From positions 220,699 to 284,698 of the forward strand of contig JANQSC010000013.1 in the NCBI GenBank assembly GCA_028284235.1: a stretch of DNA of 64,000 bases. Direction: 5' to 3'. Below the pieces are notes generated by a model, which did not search any database, was not told the origin of the DNA, and saw only the letters and a program-made list of their open reading frames with translations. Source of the DNA: Opitutaceae bacterium (GTDB taxonomy: Bacteria > Verrucomicrobiota > Verrucomicrobiia > Opitutales > Opitutaceae). The first letter of the stretch is position 1; the number at the start of each line of letters is the position of its first letter. The translations under genes were made by a program, and so were the position numbers. Below, piece after piece: positions 38,195 to 47,410 of this stretch.

Positions 38195-39238
38195 CTATGA
38201 AAAGGAGCGCAAGTCGATGCGCGTTACTTCCTTGATCGCCGCTTCTTCGATTGGATACAGGAGCGTCCCGTCCGGGTGAAACACATCGTGAAACAGAATA
38301 TCGGGTTCGCCCTTCTCCTTAGTCCATTTCCAAGGATAAATGGTCTGGGTTTTGCCCGAAACCAGCCCCCAATTGATCGCCCCGATATTGTAGCGTTTCA
38401 AAATCGGCAGCGAATACGCGAAGGTGCTGCCCTGGCCTCTGGCCATGTACTCCGAGCAAAACAAGGGACGACCGTGAACGGTAAGCGACGCGATTCGCTC
38501 CGCCAATTGCTGAGGGGGAAGGTAGCAATGAAAGGAGATCAAGTCCGATTGGCTGGCAGCAAATTCGTTTATCCTCCCGAAGCTCTCGTCGAAATTCCAG
38601 ATCGCGGAGGTGAGCGGTTGCGTCACCCCTTCCACCGACCGCGCCCATTCGAAGGTCGATTGCAACAAGGGTAGAGATCGGTCGATTTGCATCTCCTTTT
38701 TCGTCGTGTCGTCGCCGGCCATGCCATTCCCCGGCTCGTTATAAAGATCCCATGCAAAAACGCGGGAGTCGTCTTTGTATCGGGAAATCAACTCTTTCAC
38801 GTACCGCTCCAAGCGCTCCCATTGCGATGAATCATTGACGACTGCCACGCCTGGAGATTGCACCCATCCCGAATTGTGCGTGAACGGCTGCGGATCCGGC
38901 TGCGTCCCCAGAGAGAATTTCTGATTCCAGCAATCGTCGAAAATCACCAGCATCGTACCGATGCCTCGCTTGTCCGCGATTTCCAAATACTGATCGATCC
39001 TCGCGCAAAAGCCCGCGCTGTCCTGCTCCCACAGCAAGTCGTGCAGATAGACGCGCATGGCATTCATCCCCAGAGCTTCCGCGTAACCGAGCTCGCGATC
39101 GATCGTCTCTGGATCGAAACTCTCCTCTTGCCACATCTCGAGCTGATTGATCGCCGTGCTCGGGATGAAATTCGCCCCAACGCGAAAAGGCTGCGCCTCA
39201 TGCCATTGGCCAATTTGTTCTACAGTCCATCTTTTCAT
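38195..39238 (-). CDS. Cytoplasmic glycoside hydrolase, GH5/cellulase-like
   Basis: A protein of 347 residues without a signal peptide. The TIM-barrel pattern is visible: GMNAMRVYLHDLLW (strand 2), GIGTMLVIFDDCW (strand 3), FAWDLYNEPGNG with E168 as likely acid/base (strand 4), LISFHCYLP, RPLFCSEYMARGQG with E263 as likely nucleophile (strand 7), and GAINWGLVSGKTQT (strand 8). It resembles the clan GH-A proteins annotated as cellulase or mannanase family, but the exact family and substrate are open. The start lies 1 bp after the stop of the upstream sulfatase, so it belongs to the receptor-symporter-sulfatase-sulfatase set and probably cleaves desulfated oligosaccharides inside the cell. Confidence 0.8.
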   Translation of the reverse strand: MKRWTVEQIGQWHEAQPFRVGANFIPSTAINQLEMWQEESFDPETIDRELGYAEALGMNAMRVYLHDLLWEQDSAGFCARIDQYLEIADKRGIGTMLVIFDDCWNQKFSLGTQPDPQPFTHNSGWVQSPGVAVVNDSSQWERLERYVKELISRYKDDSRVFAWDLYNEPGNGMAGDDTTKKEMQIDRSLPLLQSTFEWARSVEGVTQPLTSAIWNFDESFGRINEFAASQSDLISFHCYLPPQQLAERIASLTVHGRPLFCSEYMARGQGSTFAYSLPILKRYNIGAINWGLVSGKTQTIYPWKWTKEKGEPDILFHDVFHPDGTLLYPIEEAAIKEVTRIDLRSFS

Positions 39239-39239
39239 G

Positions 39240-40676
39240 CTACAGTATCACCGCAATTTCAGGGCGGCTCTCGACTTGATTCCTAAATTTCTCAACTAGT
39301 TTCGAGTAACGAGGATCCGAATACAGATTCTCGAAACAATCAGGGTCGTTTTGAAGATCGAAAAACTCGTAGATCGGATCGGATTGTTCACCGTCTCGAG
39401 CCCGGACAAGCTTGTAACGCCCGTCGCTGAGACAGTAAAAGCCTTCCCCTTCCGCAAGCGTGTATTCGTGTCCGCCGCGGCTAACGACATCGTCGATCGG
39501 CGCTCCATCGATCGATCCTGGATTCGCCCCTATCGATTTCGCAATCGTAGGAAAAAGGTCGATCATTTGTATCCGTTCTTCAATGCGATCTCCCACCGGA
39601 CGCTCTCCAGGCATTTTCACGAGAAACGGCACCTTAAGCACTTCGTCATAGCCGCAATTGTGCTTCCCCCACAATCCGTGGTTGCCGAGCATATCGCCAT
39701 GATCCGAAGTGAAGACGATCAGCGTGTCGTCTCCAAACCGCCGCTTCACCGAATCCAACACCCGTCCTACCTGATCGTCGATAAGAGCCACATTGGCCAT
39801 GTAGTGCTGCCGCATGCGATCCCAATACTCGTTGTCGTACTCCGAACACGCCCGACTTTCGAGATAGCCGCATCCGTCTATCCGTCCCGGACCATGATAA
39901 CTGTGGTAGTGGATCTTCCCATTGTCGCCCCACTCGCCATCTCTTCTGACAATCGGCGGAAGGCGTTCCGAATCGACGCGTTTCAAATACTCTTCGGGCG
40001 GATCGACAGGATAGTGCGGCCCAGAGAACGAAACCCACAGAAACAGTGAGTCCTCGCCATCCCAGCGATCCAGATACTCGGCAGCCTGCCTTCCCACCCA
40101 GGCGTCGGGATGCCAATCCGGCGGTCCTGGAAACGCGAATACGCCTCCTTCCTTCCGGTTCCAAGCCTCTTTTCGATAGGCGGAGAGATGCCCTTCCCGA
40201 TCCAAGTCGCGACTGTAGTCGTCGTACTGCCATATAGATACGTTCTTATCGTCCTGCAGGGCCAGATGATCGATTCCCAGACTGAGATAGTATTCCCGCG
40301 TCGCTGGATTCTCCGCCGTCTTGTCCGGACTGAATGTCCCGTACCTGACTCGTTCGTAGTGGCACTTCCCGATGTGAGCCGTCCCGTAGCCTTGGGACTT
40401 CGCAACCGTGTAGAGATTCGGGATTTCTGGATTGAGCGGGCCGCCGCTGAAGTTGCTGTAAGCGCCATGCCTGTGGGGATAGCAACCGGTCAGGAGGGAA
40501 CACCGGCTCGGCATACACCAAGGGCTGTTCGTGAATGCATTGTCGAAACAGCTGCCCGCTCTTCCAATGCTGTCGATATGCGGCGTTTCGATCGCTTCGC
40601 AACCGTAGATCCCGAGCGTGTCGCGACGCTGCTCGTCCGTGGTGATTAGTATAACTGCCTTTGGTTTATTCTTCAT
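39240..40676 (-). CDS. Type I sulfatase without signal peptide (cytoplasmic)
   Basis: A protein of 478 residues beginning directly with the core strand AVILITTDEQRRDTLGIYG. The formylglycine motif is C54-M-P-S-R58 followed by CSLLTGCYPHRHG. HIGKCHY and FTSDHGDMLGNHGLWGKHN carry the further active-site residues; the latter form is typical of sulfatases acting on sulfated sugars in marine heterotrophs. There is no export signal, which is unusual among the sulfatases of this window. It overlaps the upstream sulfatase by 4 nt (ATGA) and abuts the glycoside hydrolase gene. A cytoplasmic desulfation step on imported oligosaccharides is the simplest reading. Confidence 0.9.
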   Translation of the reverse strand: MKNKPKAVILITTDEQRRDTLGIYGCEAIETPHIDSIGRAGSCFDNAFTNSPWCMPSRCSLLTGCYPHRHGAYSNFSGGPLNPEIPNLYTVAKSQGYGTAHIGKCHYERVRYGTFSPDKTAENPATREYYLSLGIDHLALQDDKNVSIWQYDDYSRDLDREGHLSAYRKEAWNRKEGGVFAFPGPPDWHPDAWVGRQAAEYLDRWDGEDSLFLWVSFSGPHYPVDPPEEYLKRVDSERLPPIVRRDGEWGDNGKIHYHSYHGPGRIDGCGYLESRACSEYDNEYWDRMRQHYMANVALIDDQVGRVLDSVKRRFGDDTLIVFTSDHGDMLGNHGLWGKHNCGYDEVLKVPFLVKMPGERPVGDRIEERIQMIDLFPTIAKSIGANPGSIDGAPIDDVVSRGGHEYTLAEGEGFYCLSDGRYKLVRARDGEQSDPIYEFFDLQNDPDCFENLYSDPRYSKLVEKFRNQVESRPEIAVIL

Positions 40677-42157
40677 GCCACCGTTTCAATCGCGACGATC
40701 GCCTCGCAGAGCGATCGTTCGACTTCGTCCCCTCTCCAACGCGCTACCCGATCGACCACTCGGTTCGCAACGATCTTCACTCCTTCTGGGCCCGCGTCCG
40801 GCTTCGCCGTGAGACGCCCTTGATGAACGCCGACGGACTCAATGTCGCTTCGCCAGCGCAACAGGGCGATCGTCAATTTATCTCGAATCGACTCGAGAGC
40901 GGGCGAGCGCCAGAGATCCGTCTGCTCCTCTGGGTCCGCTTCTCGATCGAAAAGCCTGCCCGTCCCTTCATCTAAATAGTATTCGATCTTCCACTTGCGC
41001 GTGACCAAGGCGCAGGATTTAAAGAGCGTACCCGCAACGCAATTACGCGGAGAATCCACTCCGCCAATCAATTGGGAATAAAGATCAAACCCGTGGACAA
41101 CTGGCCAGTCCTCTCCTGCAGCTCCCGTGATCGTCGCCGGCAAGTCCATCCAACTTGCGAATTCGCGACTTTCCCCTGCAGGCAGTTTACCAGGATGCCG
41201 CATCACAAGCGGTACGCGCCAGGACTCGTCGTACCAGCAGTGCTTGTCGTTGAATCCGTGATCGAAATACTGCTGCCCATGATCGGAGGTGAAAATGACA
41301 AGCGTGTCACTAGCCAATCCTGAGTCACCCAAGTAGTCCAACATCCGCCCCAGCAGCTCGTCCGCATACAGGGCCGACGCGTAGTAGCGTCTGCGCCATT
41401 GGTCGATCGACTCGCGATACTGGGGCGCATAGGTTCGGCCGATGGCTTCCGTCCAGTTGGCGGGATCGCTCGGTTCGACTCCATGCAATGACTGTTCGCC
41501 TCCGTCAAGCCCGAGTAGCCATCGCTGATGGGAAGGCAACGCAGTCTCCTCGCCGGGCGTGTAGTTAAAATTTGGTAGCGCATCTGGATCGATCGCTTCG
41601 ATACACCGCCGCGGCGGTATCAAGGGCGTGTGCGGCGCATTGAGCGAGCAGAACGCGAAAAAAGGAGCATCCGCGTCCTTCGCCTTGTCGATCGCGGCGA
41701 TGCACTGGTCGACCACCACGGCATCTGGGTTTATACGCTGCTCGTCGTCGAATGAACGATCATTCAGATAGGAATCGCTCGAGCCCAACTTCCCCAATTC
41801 CCGTTCGTCAGGCGACAAGACGACGTCGATTTCCGGTGTCTTGCCAAAATGCCGCTTCCCCGCCATGATTGTCGCGTAGCCGGCCTCTTTCAATTTATCG
41901 AAAATCGTATCCAAACTGTCATCGCGCCCCATTCCGTTCTCCAGGCATCCGTGCCCGGGCGCGGGCAAACCGGTTATCAAACTGCATCGAGCGGGCATGC
42001 ACACGGGACTACTCGTGTGGGCCTGGCGAAACCACACGCCCTCCGAGGCGAGTCGGTCCGCATTGGGCGAAAGCGCTTTGTCGTTTCCCATGAATCGCAG
42101 CGCGTCGCAACGCAGCGAGTCTGTACAGAAAAGCAATATGTTAGGACGGTCGGCCAT
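40673..42157 (-). CDS. Type I sulfatase without signal peptide (cytoplasmic)
   Basis: A protein of 494 residues. It starts at once with the core strand PNILLFCTDSLRCDALRFMG, where the usual Asp-Asp is replaced by D-S-L-R. The formylglycine motif is C53-M-P-A-R57 followed by CSLITGLPAPGHG. MAGKRHFGKTP and FTSDHGQQYFDHGFNDKH complete the active site. No signal peptide. It differs clearly in sequence from the adjacent sulfatase, so the two probably remove sulfate from different positions or sugars. The gene begins 8 bp after the GPH symporter and overlaps the next gene by 4 nt. Confidence 0.9.
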   Translation of the reverse strand: MADRPNILLFCTDSLRCDALRFMGNDKALSPNADRLASEGVWFRQAHTSSPVCMPARCSLITGLPAPGHGCLENGMGRDDSLDTIFDKLKEAGYATIMAGKRHFGKTPEIDVVLSPDERELGKLGSSDSYLNDRSFDDEQRINPDAVVVDQCIAAIDKAKDADAPFFAFCSLNAPHTPLIPPRRCIEAIDPDALPNFNYTPGEETALPSHQRWLLGLDGGEQSLHGVEPSDPANWTEAIGRTYAPQYRESIDQWRRRYYASALYADELLGRMLDYLGDSGLASDTLVIFTSDHGQQYFDHGFNDKHCWYDESWRVPLVMRHPGKLPAGESREFASWMDLPATITGAAGEDWPVVHGFDLYSQLIGGVDSPRNCVAGTLFKSCALVTRKWKIEYYLDEGTGRLFDREADPEEQTDLWRSPALESIRDKLTIALLRWRSDIESVGVHQGRLTAKPDAGPEGVKIVANRVVDRVARWRGDEVERSLCEAIVAIETVA

Positions 42158-42165
42158 CTATAAAG

Positions 42166-43602
42166 TCATTGCTCGACGCCTCCTCTTCGCTTTTCTAGTT
42201 CAACTCTGAGGTCCTGGCACCTTTCCTCGTCGAGCGGGTAATGGCGAAACACGAAATACGCAATGATGCAGGCGATAATTGGCGTAACTGTAAAGCTGAT
42301 ACGCATTCCAAAAATCGCATCGGCGGTCTGGTTGCCTCCGAGCGTCGAGTCGAAGCCGATTAGGGCCAGCAAATACAGATTGAACGAAGCGGCGATCCCC
42401 ATTCCGAACTTCTGTCCGAAGGACAAGGCAGCGCCATAGATGCCCTCGCGACGCTTCCCTGTCTTTAACTCGTCGTAGTCGCACACGTCCGCCATCATCG
42501 ACTGCATCACCACGATTAGGCAAGACTGTCCCGGCCCCATGAATGCCGCCACTACGAGTTGCAAATACCAAGCGTCAGGCGTGTAGCAAAAGTACTTCAA
42601 GAAACTCGCGAACGAAACGACGAACAGCCCAAGCATCACGGTCTTCTTCTTCCCAAGTCGTTTCGAGAGCCGGGCGACTACCGGAATCAGCGACAGGGCA
42701 ACTACGTGCTGGCCGATTCCATAAACGAACTGGTAGCCCGATCCGACCAGACGGTCGCCGTCGGCGATATAGTACACGTTGAGGAAGAAACCGAGAAAAT
42801 CGACCAGCGAAATGCCGAACCAAAACAGCATGTGGGTCGCCAACAGGAAGACGAATGGCCGATTCTTGAAGGTCTCGACAAACATCATTTTCAACGTCGA
42901 CTTCCCTTCGCGTTTGGCGATGCTGAAATAGCGTTCTTTGCAGGTGAAACCGGCGAAGACGCCGCTCGCCAAGATTCCGATCCCGACTAGGATCCCGAGC
43001 ACGCGCGCTCCCCACAAGGTCGCGGTATCCACCGACTGGCCACTCGCGTTCACGAACTCGACCGCCGATTCCGCGAAGAGGAGAACGCCGAGCTGGGCCG
43101 CAAGCCAAGGCATCCCTTGATTGATGGGGCCTGAGATCTTTTCACCCGCAGCCCGGAACGCGGATATCGAAGTACGCTCGTGATAGTTCGGGCTCATTTC
43201 TTTGCCGAGCGCCAAGTATGGAACGATGAATACAGTGGAACTGGTAAAGAGCATGAGGGCCGCGATCAACCACCACCAGAAATACTGGTTCTCGGTCAAC
43301 CCGAGCGGCAGAAACCACATCGCGGAAAAAACGAGCCCCGCCGAGATCGCCCCTGCGATAATGAACGGACGGCGACGGCCCCAACGCGTCAGCGCGTTGT
43401 CGGAGATCTGCCCCATCAAGGGGTCGGAAATCGCGTCCCAGAGTCTGAAGATCAACATGGCGGTTCCCATCAAGCTGGGGCTGACATGCAAGGTCGCCAC
43501 GAATACGAGATTCATGAGGCGCGTCGCCGCGTTGTTCATGAAGTTCATGGCGATTCCGCCAAGACCGTATACTATCTTCTCTTTTACAGGAACTGTATCC
43601 AC
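42166..43602 (-). CDS. GPH-family sugar:cation symporter (MelB-like, MFS)
   Basis: A protein of 478 residues with about 12 hydrophobic segments. The family marks are YGLGGIAMNFMNN near the start, RLWDAISDPLMGQISDN in the first half with the charged loop RWGRRRPFI after it, and a conserved PGQSCLIVVMQSMMADVCDY. GPH transporters move glycosides with Na+ or H+ across the inner membrane. The start is GTG 43602, with no ATG nearby and GGATAG upstream. It is the first gene after the TonB receptor's hairpin and precedes two cytoplasmic sulfatases, so it probably imports still-sulfated oligosaccharides. Confidence 0.92.
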   Translation of the reverse strand: MDTVPVKEKIVYGLGGIAMNFMNNAATRLMNLVFVATLHVSPSLMGTAMLIFRLWDAISDPLMGQISDNALTRWGRRRPFIIAGAISAGLVFSAMWFLPLGLTENQYFWWWLIAALMLFTSSTVFIVPYLALGKEMSPNYHERTSISAFRAAGEKISGPINQGMPWLAAQLGVLLFAESAVEFVNASGQSVDTATLWGARVLGILVGIGILASGVFAGFTCKERYFSIAKREGKSTLKMMFVETFKNRPFVFLLATHMLFWFGISLVDFLGFFLNVYYIADGDRLVGSGYQFVYGIGQHVVALSLIPVVARLSKRLGKKKTVMLGLFVVSFASFLKYFCYTPDAWYLQLVVAAFMGPGQSCLIVVMQSMMADVCDYDELKTGKRREGIYGAALSFGQKFGMGIAASFNLYLLALIGFDSTLGGNQTADAIFGMRISFTVTPIIACIIAYFVFRHYPLDEERCQDLRVELEKRRGGVEQ

Positions 43603-43660
43603 GTTTTTAAACAGCTATCCCTACGCCCCTCGCAATGCAAGGCCCTTAAAGTGGCGAAGA

Positions 43661-43683
43661 GCGCCCTTCTTTGGGAAGGGCGC
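43661..43683 (-). terminator. Perfect hairpin between TonB receptor and symporter genes
   Basis: GCGCCCTTC, 5-nt loop, GAAGGGCGC: nine perfect pairs, six of them G:C. It lies 28 bp past the receptor stop and 59 bp before the symporter start. The weak T content after it suggests partial termination, so the receptor would be expressed above the enzymes. Confidence 0.65.
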
Positions 43684-43710
43684 CCAAACGTCACTATGCA
43701 TACCAACTAG

Positions 43711-46700
43711 CTAGAACCTAAAGGTATTGGTAAGGAAGACATCCGTCGGGAGCGAATTTCTGAATATCGCCAGCTCGCCATTTGGATTGGTGACGACGGG
43801 GATGATGTCGTCGTCGCCAAAGGCGTTGCGAATGTTCAGCTGAACCTTCCAATCCACCTGGTCGTTGAACAGCGACTTGCCGTAGCTGACCCAAAGGTCG
43901 CCATTCAACTGGCTCGGGCCCCAGAACGGATTGGCGAGGTCCGGCAAAGGGATGCCCTCGGAATTGAGAACTAGCGGATAGCCGGTGGCCGCTTGGTCCT
44001 GCCAGCGAGCCGCCGCTCCCAGGCCAAGCCCCTTGAGCGCGCCATCGGAAAAGGTGTAGTTCGTCACCGCGTTCCAACGCCACTTGCGCTGCTCGAGCGA
44101 TTTCGTGCCTTCTTGCGAGAGCGTTCCCAGAATCGAGTTGAAATTCTCGTTCTGCCAACGGGTGGTGAACGTGAAACTCTCCGCCAGGATCGGGGCGTCC
44201 CAAACGTTCGCGAACGGCGACGCCAGGATGTTGCTGTTTATAGTGGCGGCCAACGCGGCCACTTTTGGAGCGATGTTGTTCTGAATCGTCTCCTGTTTCC
44301 CCGCGTTGAACATGAAGCGCCAGTTGGGAGTGAGGTTCGCGATGACATCGATTTCGAATCCTTCGGAGCTGAAGCTGCGCGTGGCCGAGGGATTGGCGAT
44401 CTGGTCCAAGTCGTCCTCGTTGTCGCCATTCTCGATTCGGTAGTTGTAGATCGACTGAATATTGGCGGGCAGCAAGGCGACGATATCCGAGTAGGCGTCC
44501 TCGTAGCTCGACCACCCGTCGAACATGTTATTCGGCGTTACCGCCAGGGCTTCCTCGATGGTCATGCCGGCGTTTTCGGCGTCGTTCCAACGACTCAACC
44601 AGTTGCCGATCCGATTGTGGAACTTCGCGTCCACGTCGGCCGTGTCGTTAGCAATATTGGTTTCAAACCAGTTGAATCGCATCGACACGGCGTTTTCGAG
44701 CAGTTCCAAACTGAACCCATACTCCTTCGTATCACCCGCGGGCGACGCGATCTGAAAGCCTTCGACGTCGGTGCGCACTCCAACGGGATTGAAGTTCTCA
44801 GATTCATTGTAGTGGAAACTGATACGGGGTTTGCCCGGCAAGTTCAGATTCTCCAGCCATGCGTCCGGCGTATGAGCGACGATGCTCCAGGTAGTCGTGT
44901 CTCCATTTTCTGGTGGCAGGATATCGCCTGTAACCGGATCACGGAGACGATCGAGAATGTTCGATTCGGCGAGGTTGCCTTCGCCATTGGCGTTGCGGAC
45001 AAAGCGCTCGTTCTTCCAGTTCGTCTGCTCGTCCGTACGGAATCCGAGCAGACCCACAACGTGATCGTTAAACAGAAAACTCTGAACACTGAAAATCTCC
45101 GTATCGATCTCTCGGCGATTGCGGTCGAAATTGTTCAAGTAGTGGCGAGTCGTCATCTCGCCGGTGAAGAACGTGTCTTCTCGGCGATTGTAGGTTTTCG
45201 CGTTGTAAACGCTGCCGTCTCCCGGCAAATCGATATCGATGTAGTTGACGATCCTGACATCGTCGATCGACTGCACGTTCGGATTGTTGTGCAGAGGAGG
45301 CGTGAGGTAGATTTGCGAAACGACCTGGCGACGACCGCCGTTGAGATTCGCGAAGTGATAGGGATCGCCCCCTACGTCAATGTCCTCGGACACCCACGCG
45401 CCGCCGACTTTGAAATTGGAAATGTCGCGACTCTGGCTGCTCAGCACTCCCGTGAATACGTGGCGTCCGAGCCAATTGACGCCTTCGTTTTCGGTGAAAT
45501 CGAGGTTGTAGAACGCCGTGGTTCGATTCGCCTCCCGATCCACATCCTGCGACTCGAAGCCAAGAATGCTCGCTTGCGTGTTGCCGGAAGTGAAGGCCAT
45601 CAAACGCCCTACGTTCGGATTCGGCGTTTCGTCGTTTCGATATTCGTTGATATCCACGACCACGTCATTGTAGCTGACCTGGAAACCGCCACTATTGAAC
45701 GGCAGTCGACGGAAAGTCGCGTAGTTCTGACGATCATAGTTGATTTCGATACCCGCTCTCCCGTCCAAGAAGGTCTGCTCCAATGTGAAGTTGGTCGCGT
45801 CGAAATCCTGCGTCACCAAATTCGTGGTACCCGCAAGTGACAAATTCTCGTTGTCGAAAACATTCAGTGGAAGCGAAGGCGTAACGAAGTTCGGCATGTA
45901 GCCTTCGTGGGCCAGGGAACTATTGACGAAATAGTCCCACGTTTTGTTGGGAGCCCTGCCCCCAAATCCACGCACCGCCCGCATGACGCTCGCGTCCAAG
46001 TCCGTACCCGTCAGCCCGGTACCGAAACTCGGTTCCTCGTACAGAAGCGAGATTTGAATGAAATTCGGAAGGGCCGCCACTCCATTGATACCCGACCGGG
46101 TGAGGCCGGGACGCCTTTGGTCGATCGTGTACTTCGGCTGGAAGCTCCCATCGCTGAAAAAAGCGGGGAAGGTCGTGCCGGTTATGGCTTCGAGCGGTCC
46201 CGGAGCCGGGAGGGAAAACCAAGTCGATACGCCGTCGCCTGGAGGCGTCACCTGCGGCGGATTGCTTTCGATGTCACCGGACTCGAAGTTGGCTCTCAGA
46301 GTCGTCTTGTCAAAGACATCGCTGTTTTCGTTTTCGAACAAGACGGATTCCAGGGTCGCGTAAACGCGCTTCTTCTCGCTGTAGGTCGGGCGTTGCTTGT
46401 ATTCTAAATGGTCGTACAGTCCAGCAACCCGAACCGCCAAGCGGTCCTCCACTAGAACCTTGTTGTAGTTGAAGGTCTCGCGATGGCTGTATCGATCGCC
46501 AATACGGACGCTGATCTCGCCGAAGTCGCTGCCAAGCGAGGCCCGCATAGTGGAGTTGTTGATCACGCCCCCGGCGCTGCCGATTCCGAAAAGCAGCGAA
46601 TTCGGGCCGCGGTTGATGGTGACACGATCCGTGTTGTAGCTGTCGAATCCGATGTCGGTCTCGAAATAGTTACGCGTCAGCTGGGCCGTCGCCAGCCCGC

Positions 46701-47106
46701 GAACCCGTTGCCCCTGCTGCGGATTCGTGCGCGTATCCGCGAGATCCACGCGCTGGCCGCCGGCTATCGCGTCGTTGCCACCCACGAAGTTCCCTTGGGC
46801 GCCAGAGGTTTCCGTATTGAGACCGTAGGACAAAAGCGTTTCCGAATCGGTCGCTCCCGTATCCTCGAAAAACTCCGAGGTCATTACCGAGATAGCCGCT
46901 CCGACATCGCGGAGCTTGGTATTCAGTCGTGTGCCAGCAAGCGTCGTCGTCGCCCGATAGCCAGTGTCCTGGCTGGCGTCGACGGTGAATGGGCTGAGTT
47001 CGAATATTTCGTCGCCGTCTTCTTCACTGTCTTGAGCGAAGACCAGCGGAATAGAGGCTAGCCAAACGCTAGCAGCAAGCGATGGATAGGTCAGCAGTCT
47101 GTTCAT
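43711..47106 (-). CDS. TonB-dependent outer-membrane receptor
   Basis: About 1131 residues from ATG 47106, which begins a clean signal peptide (MNRLLTYPSLAASVWL, ends F-A-Q); upstream starts would put charged and Asn/Pro residues ahead of it. The mature part starts DGDEIFELSPFTVD, then plug (LAGTRLNTKLRDVGAAISVM, TINRGPNSLLFGIGSAGG) and a barrel ending in TFRF. No STN domain. Closest in this window to the receptor at 26869 in its plug. Divergent from an AraC regulator and upstream of symporter, sulfatases and glycoside hydrolase, so it is probably the outer-membrane entry for a sulfated oligosaccharide. No SusD partner seen. Confidence 0.93.
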   Translation of the reverse strand: MNRLLTYPSLAASVWLASIPLVFAQDSEEDGDEIFELSPFTVDASQDTGYRATTTLAGTRLNTKLRDVGAAISVMTSEFFEDTGATDSETLLSYGLNTETSGAQGNFVGGNDAIAGGQRVDLADTRTNPQQGQRVRGLATAQLTRNYFETDIGFDSYNTDRVTINRGPNSLLFGIGSAGGVINNSTMRASLGSDFGEISVRIGDRYSHRETFNYNKVLVEDRLAVRVAGLYDHLEYKQRPTYSEKKRVYATLESVLFENENSDVFDKTTLRANFESGDIESNPPQVTPPGDGVSTWFSLPAPGPLEAITGTTFPAFFSDGSFQPKYTIDQRRPGLTRSGINGVAALPNFIQISLLYEEPSFGTGLTGTDLDASVMRAVRGFGGRAPNKTWDYFVNSSLAHEGYMPNFVTPSLPLNVFDNENLSLAGTTNLVTQDFDATNFTLEQTFLDGRAGIEINYDRQNYATFRRLPFNSGGFQVSYNDVVVDINEYRNDETPNPNVGRLMAFTSGNTQASILGFESQDVDREANRTTAFYNLDFTENEGVNWLGRHVFTGVLSSQSRDISNFKVGGAWVSEDIDVGGDPYHFANLNGGRRQVVSQIYLTPPLHNNPNVQSIDDVRIVNYIDIDLPGDGSVYNAKTYNRREDTFFTGEMTTRHYLNNFDRNRREIDTEIFSVQSFLFNDHVVGLLGFRTDEQTNWKNERFVRNANGEGNLAESNILDRLRDPVTGDILPPENGDTTTWSIVAHTPDAWLENLNLPGKPRISFHYNESENFNPVGVRTDVEGFQIASPAGDTKEYGFSLELLENAVSMRFNWFETNIANDTADVDAKFHNRIGNWLSRWNDAENAGMTIEEALAVTPNNMFDGWSSYEDAYSDIVALLPANIQSIYNYRIENGDNEDDLDQIANPSATRSFSSEGFEIDVIANLTPNWRFMFNAGKQETIQNNIAPKVAALAATINSNILASPFANVWDAPILAESFTFTTRWQNENFNSILGTLSQEGTKSLEQRKWRWNAVTNYTFSDGALKGLGLGAAARWQDQAATGYPLVLNSEGIPLPDLANPFWGPSQLNGDLWVSYGKSLFNDQVDWKVQLNIRNAFGDDDIIPVVTNPNGELAIFRNSLPTDVFLTNTFRF

Positions 47107-47410
47107 TAGTAGTGTGTATTTTGGATTGGGGTTCGAGTTCGTCCAACCTGCGCGCGCCACTCGCTAGCGAATGGAGACATGCAGGAAGACGGGTATTAGT
47201 GGGTTATATCAATGGCGCCAAAGACGCGCGGACCAGTTATGTATCCACCCAATCCAAGGCGCCAACGGGACCGAATAGTATCGAACCAAAGGGTCTCTGT
47301 CCATTTCCGAGCTGCACCGGAAATTGTTCAAAACACACATTTATGATTTGATATCTCTAATCGCCTTCTCTATATACCGTCCACAGACTCCACCCCGAAC
47401 CTGTCTAGTC
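47107..47410. promoter_or_regulatory. 304-bp divergent region between receptor and AraC regulator
   Basis: No gene seen. TTGGATTGGG at 47121-47130 is repeated in perfect inverted form (CCCAATCCAA) at 47248-47257, 117 bp away. The palindrome TGGCGCCA lies at 47213-47220 and another GGCGCC about 38 bp further. One copy of the 10-mer overlaps the receptor's leader. These are candidate operators for the AraC protein, which may act by looping. Confidence 0.45.

Noticed and set aside
43993..45840. 615-codon open frame opposite the TonB receptor
   Set aside because: Arg/Val-rich translation without motifs; the receptor on the other strand is complete and typical.
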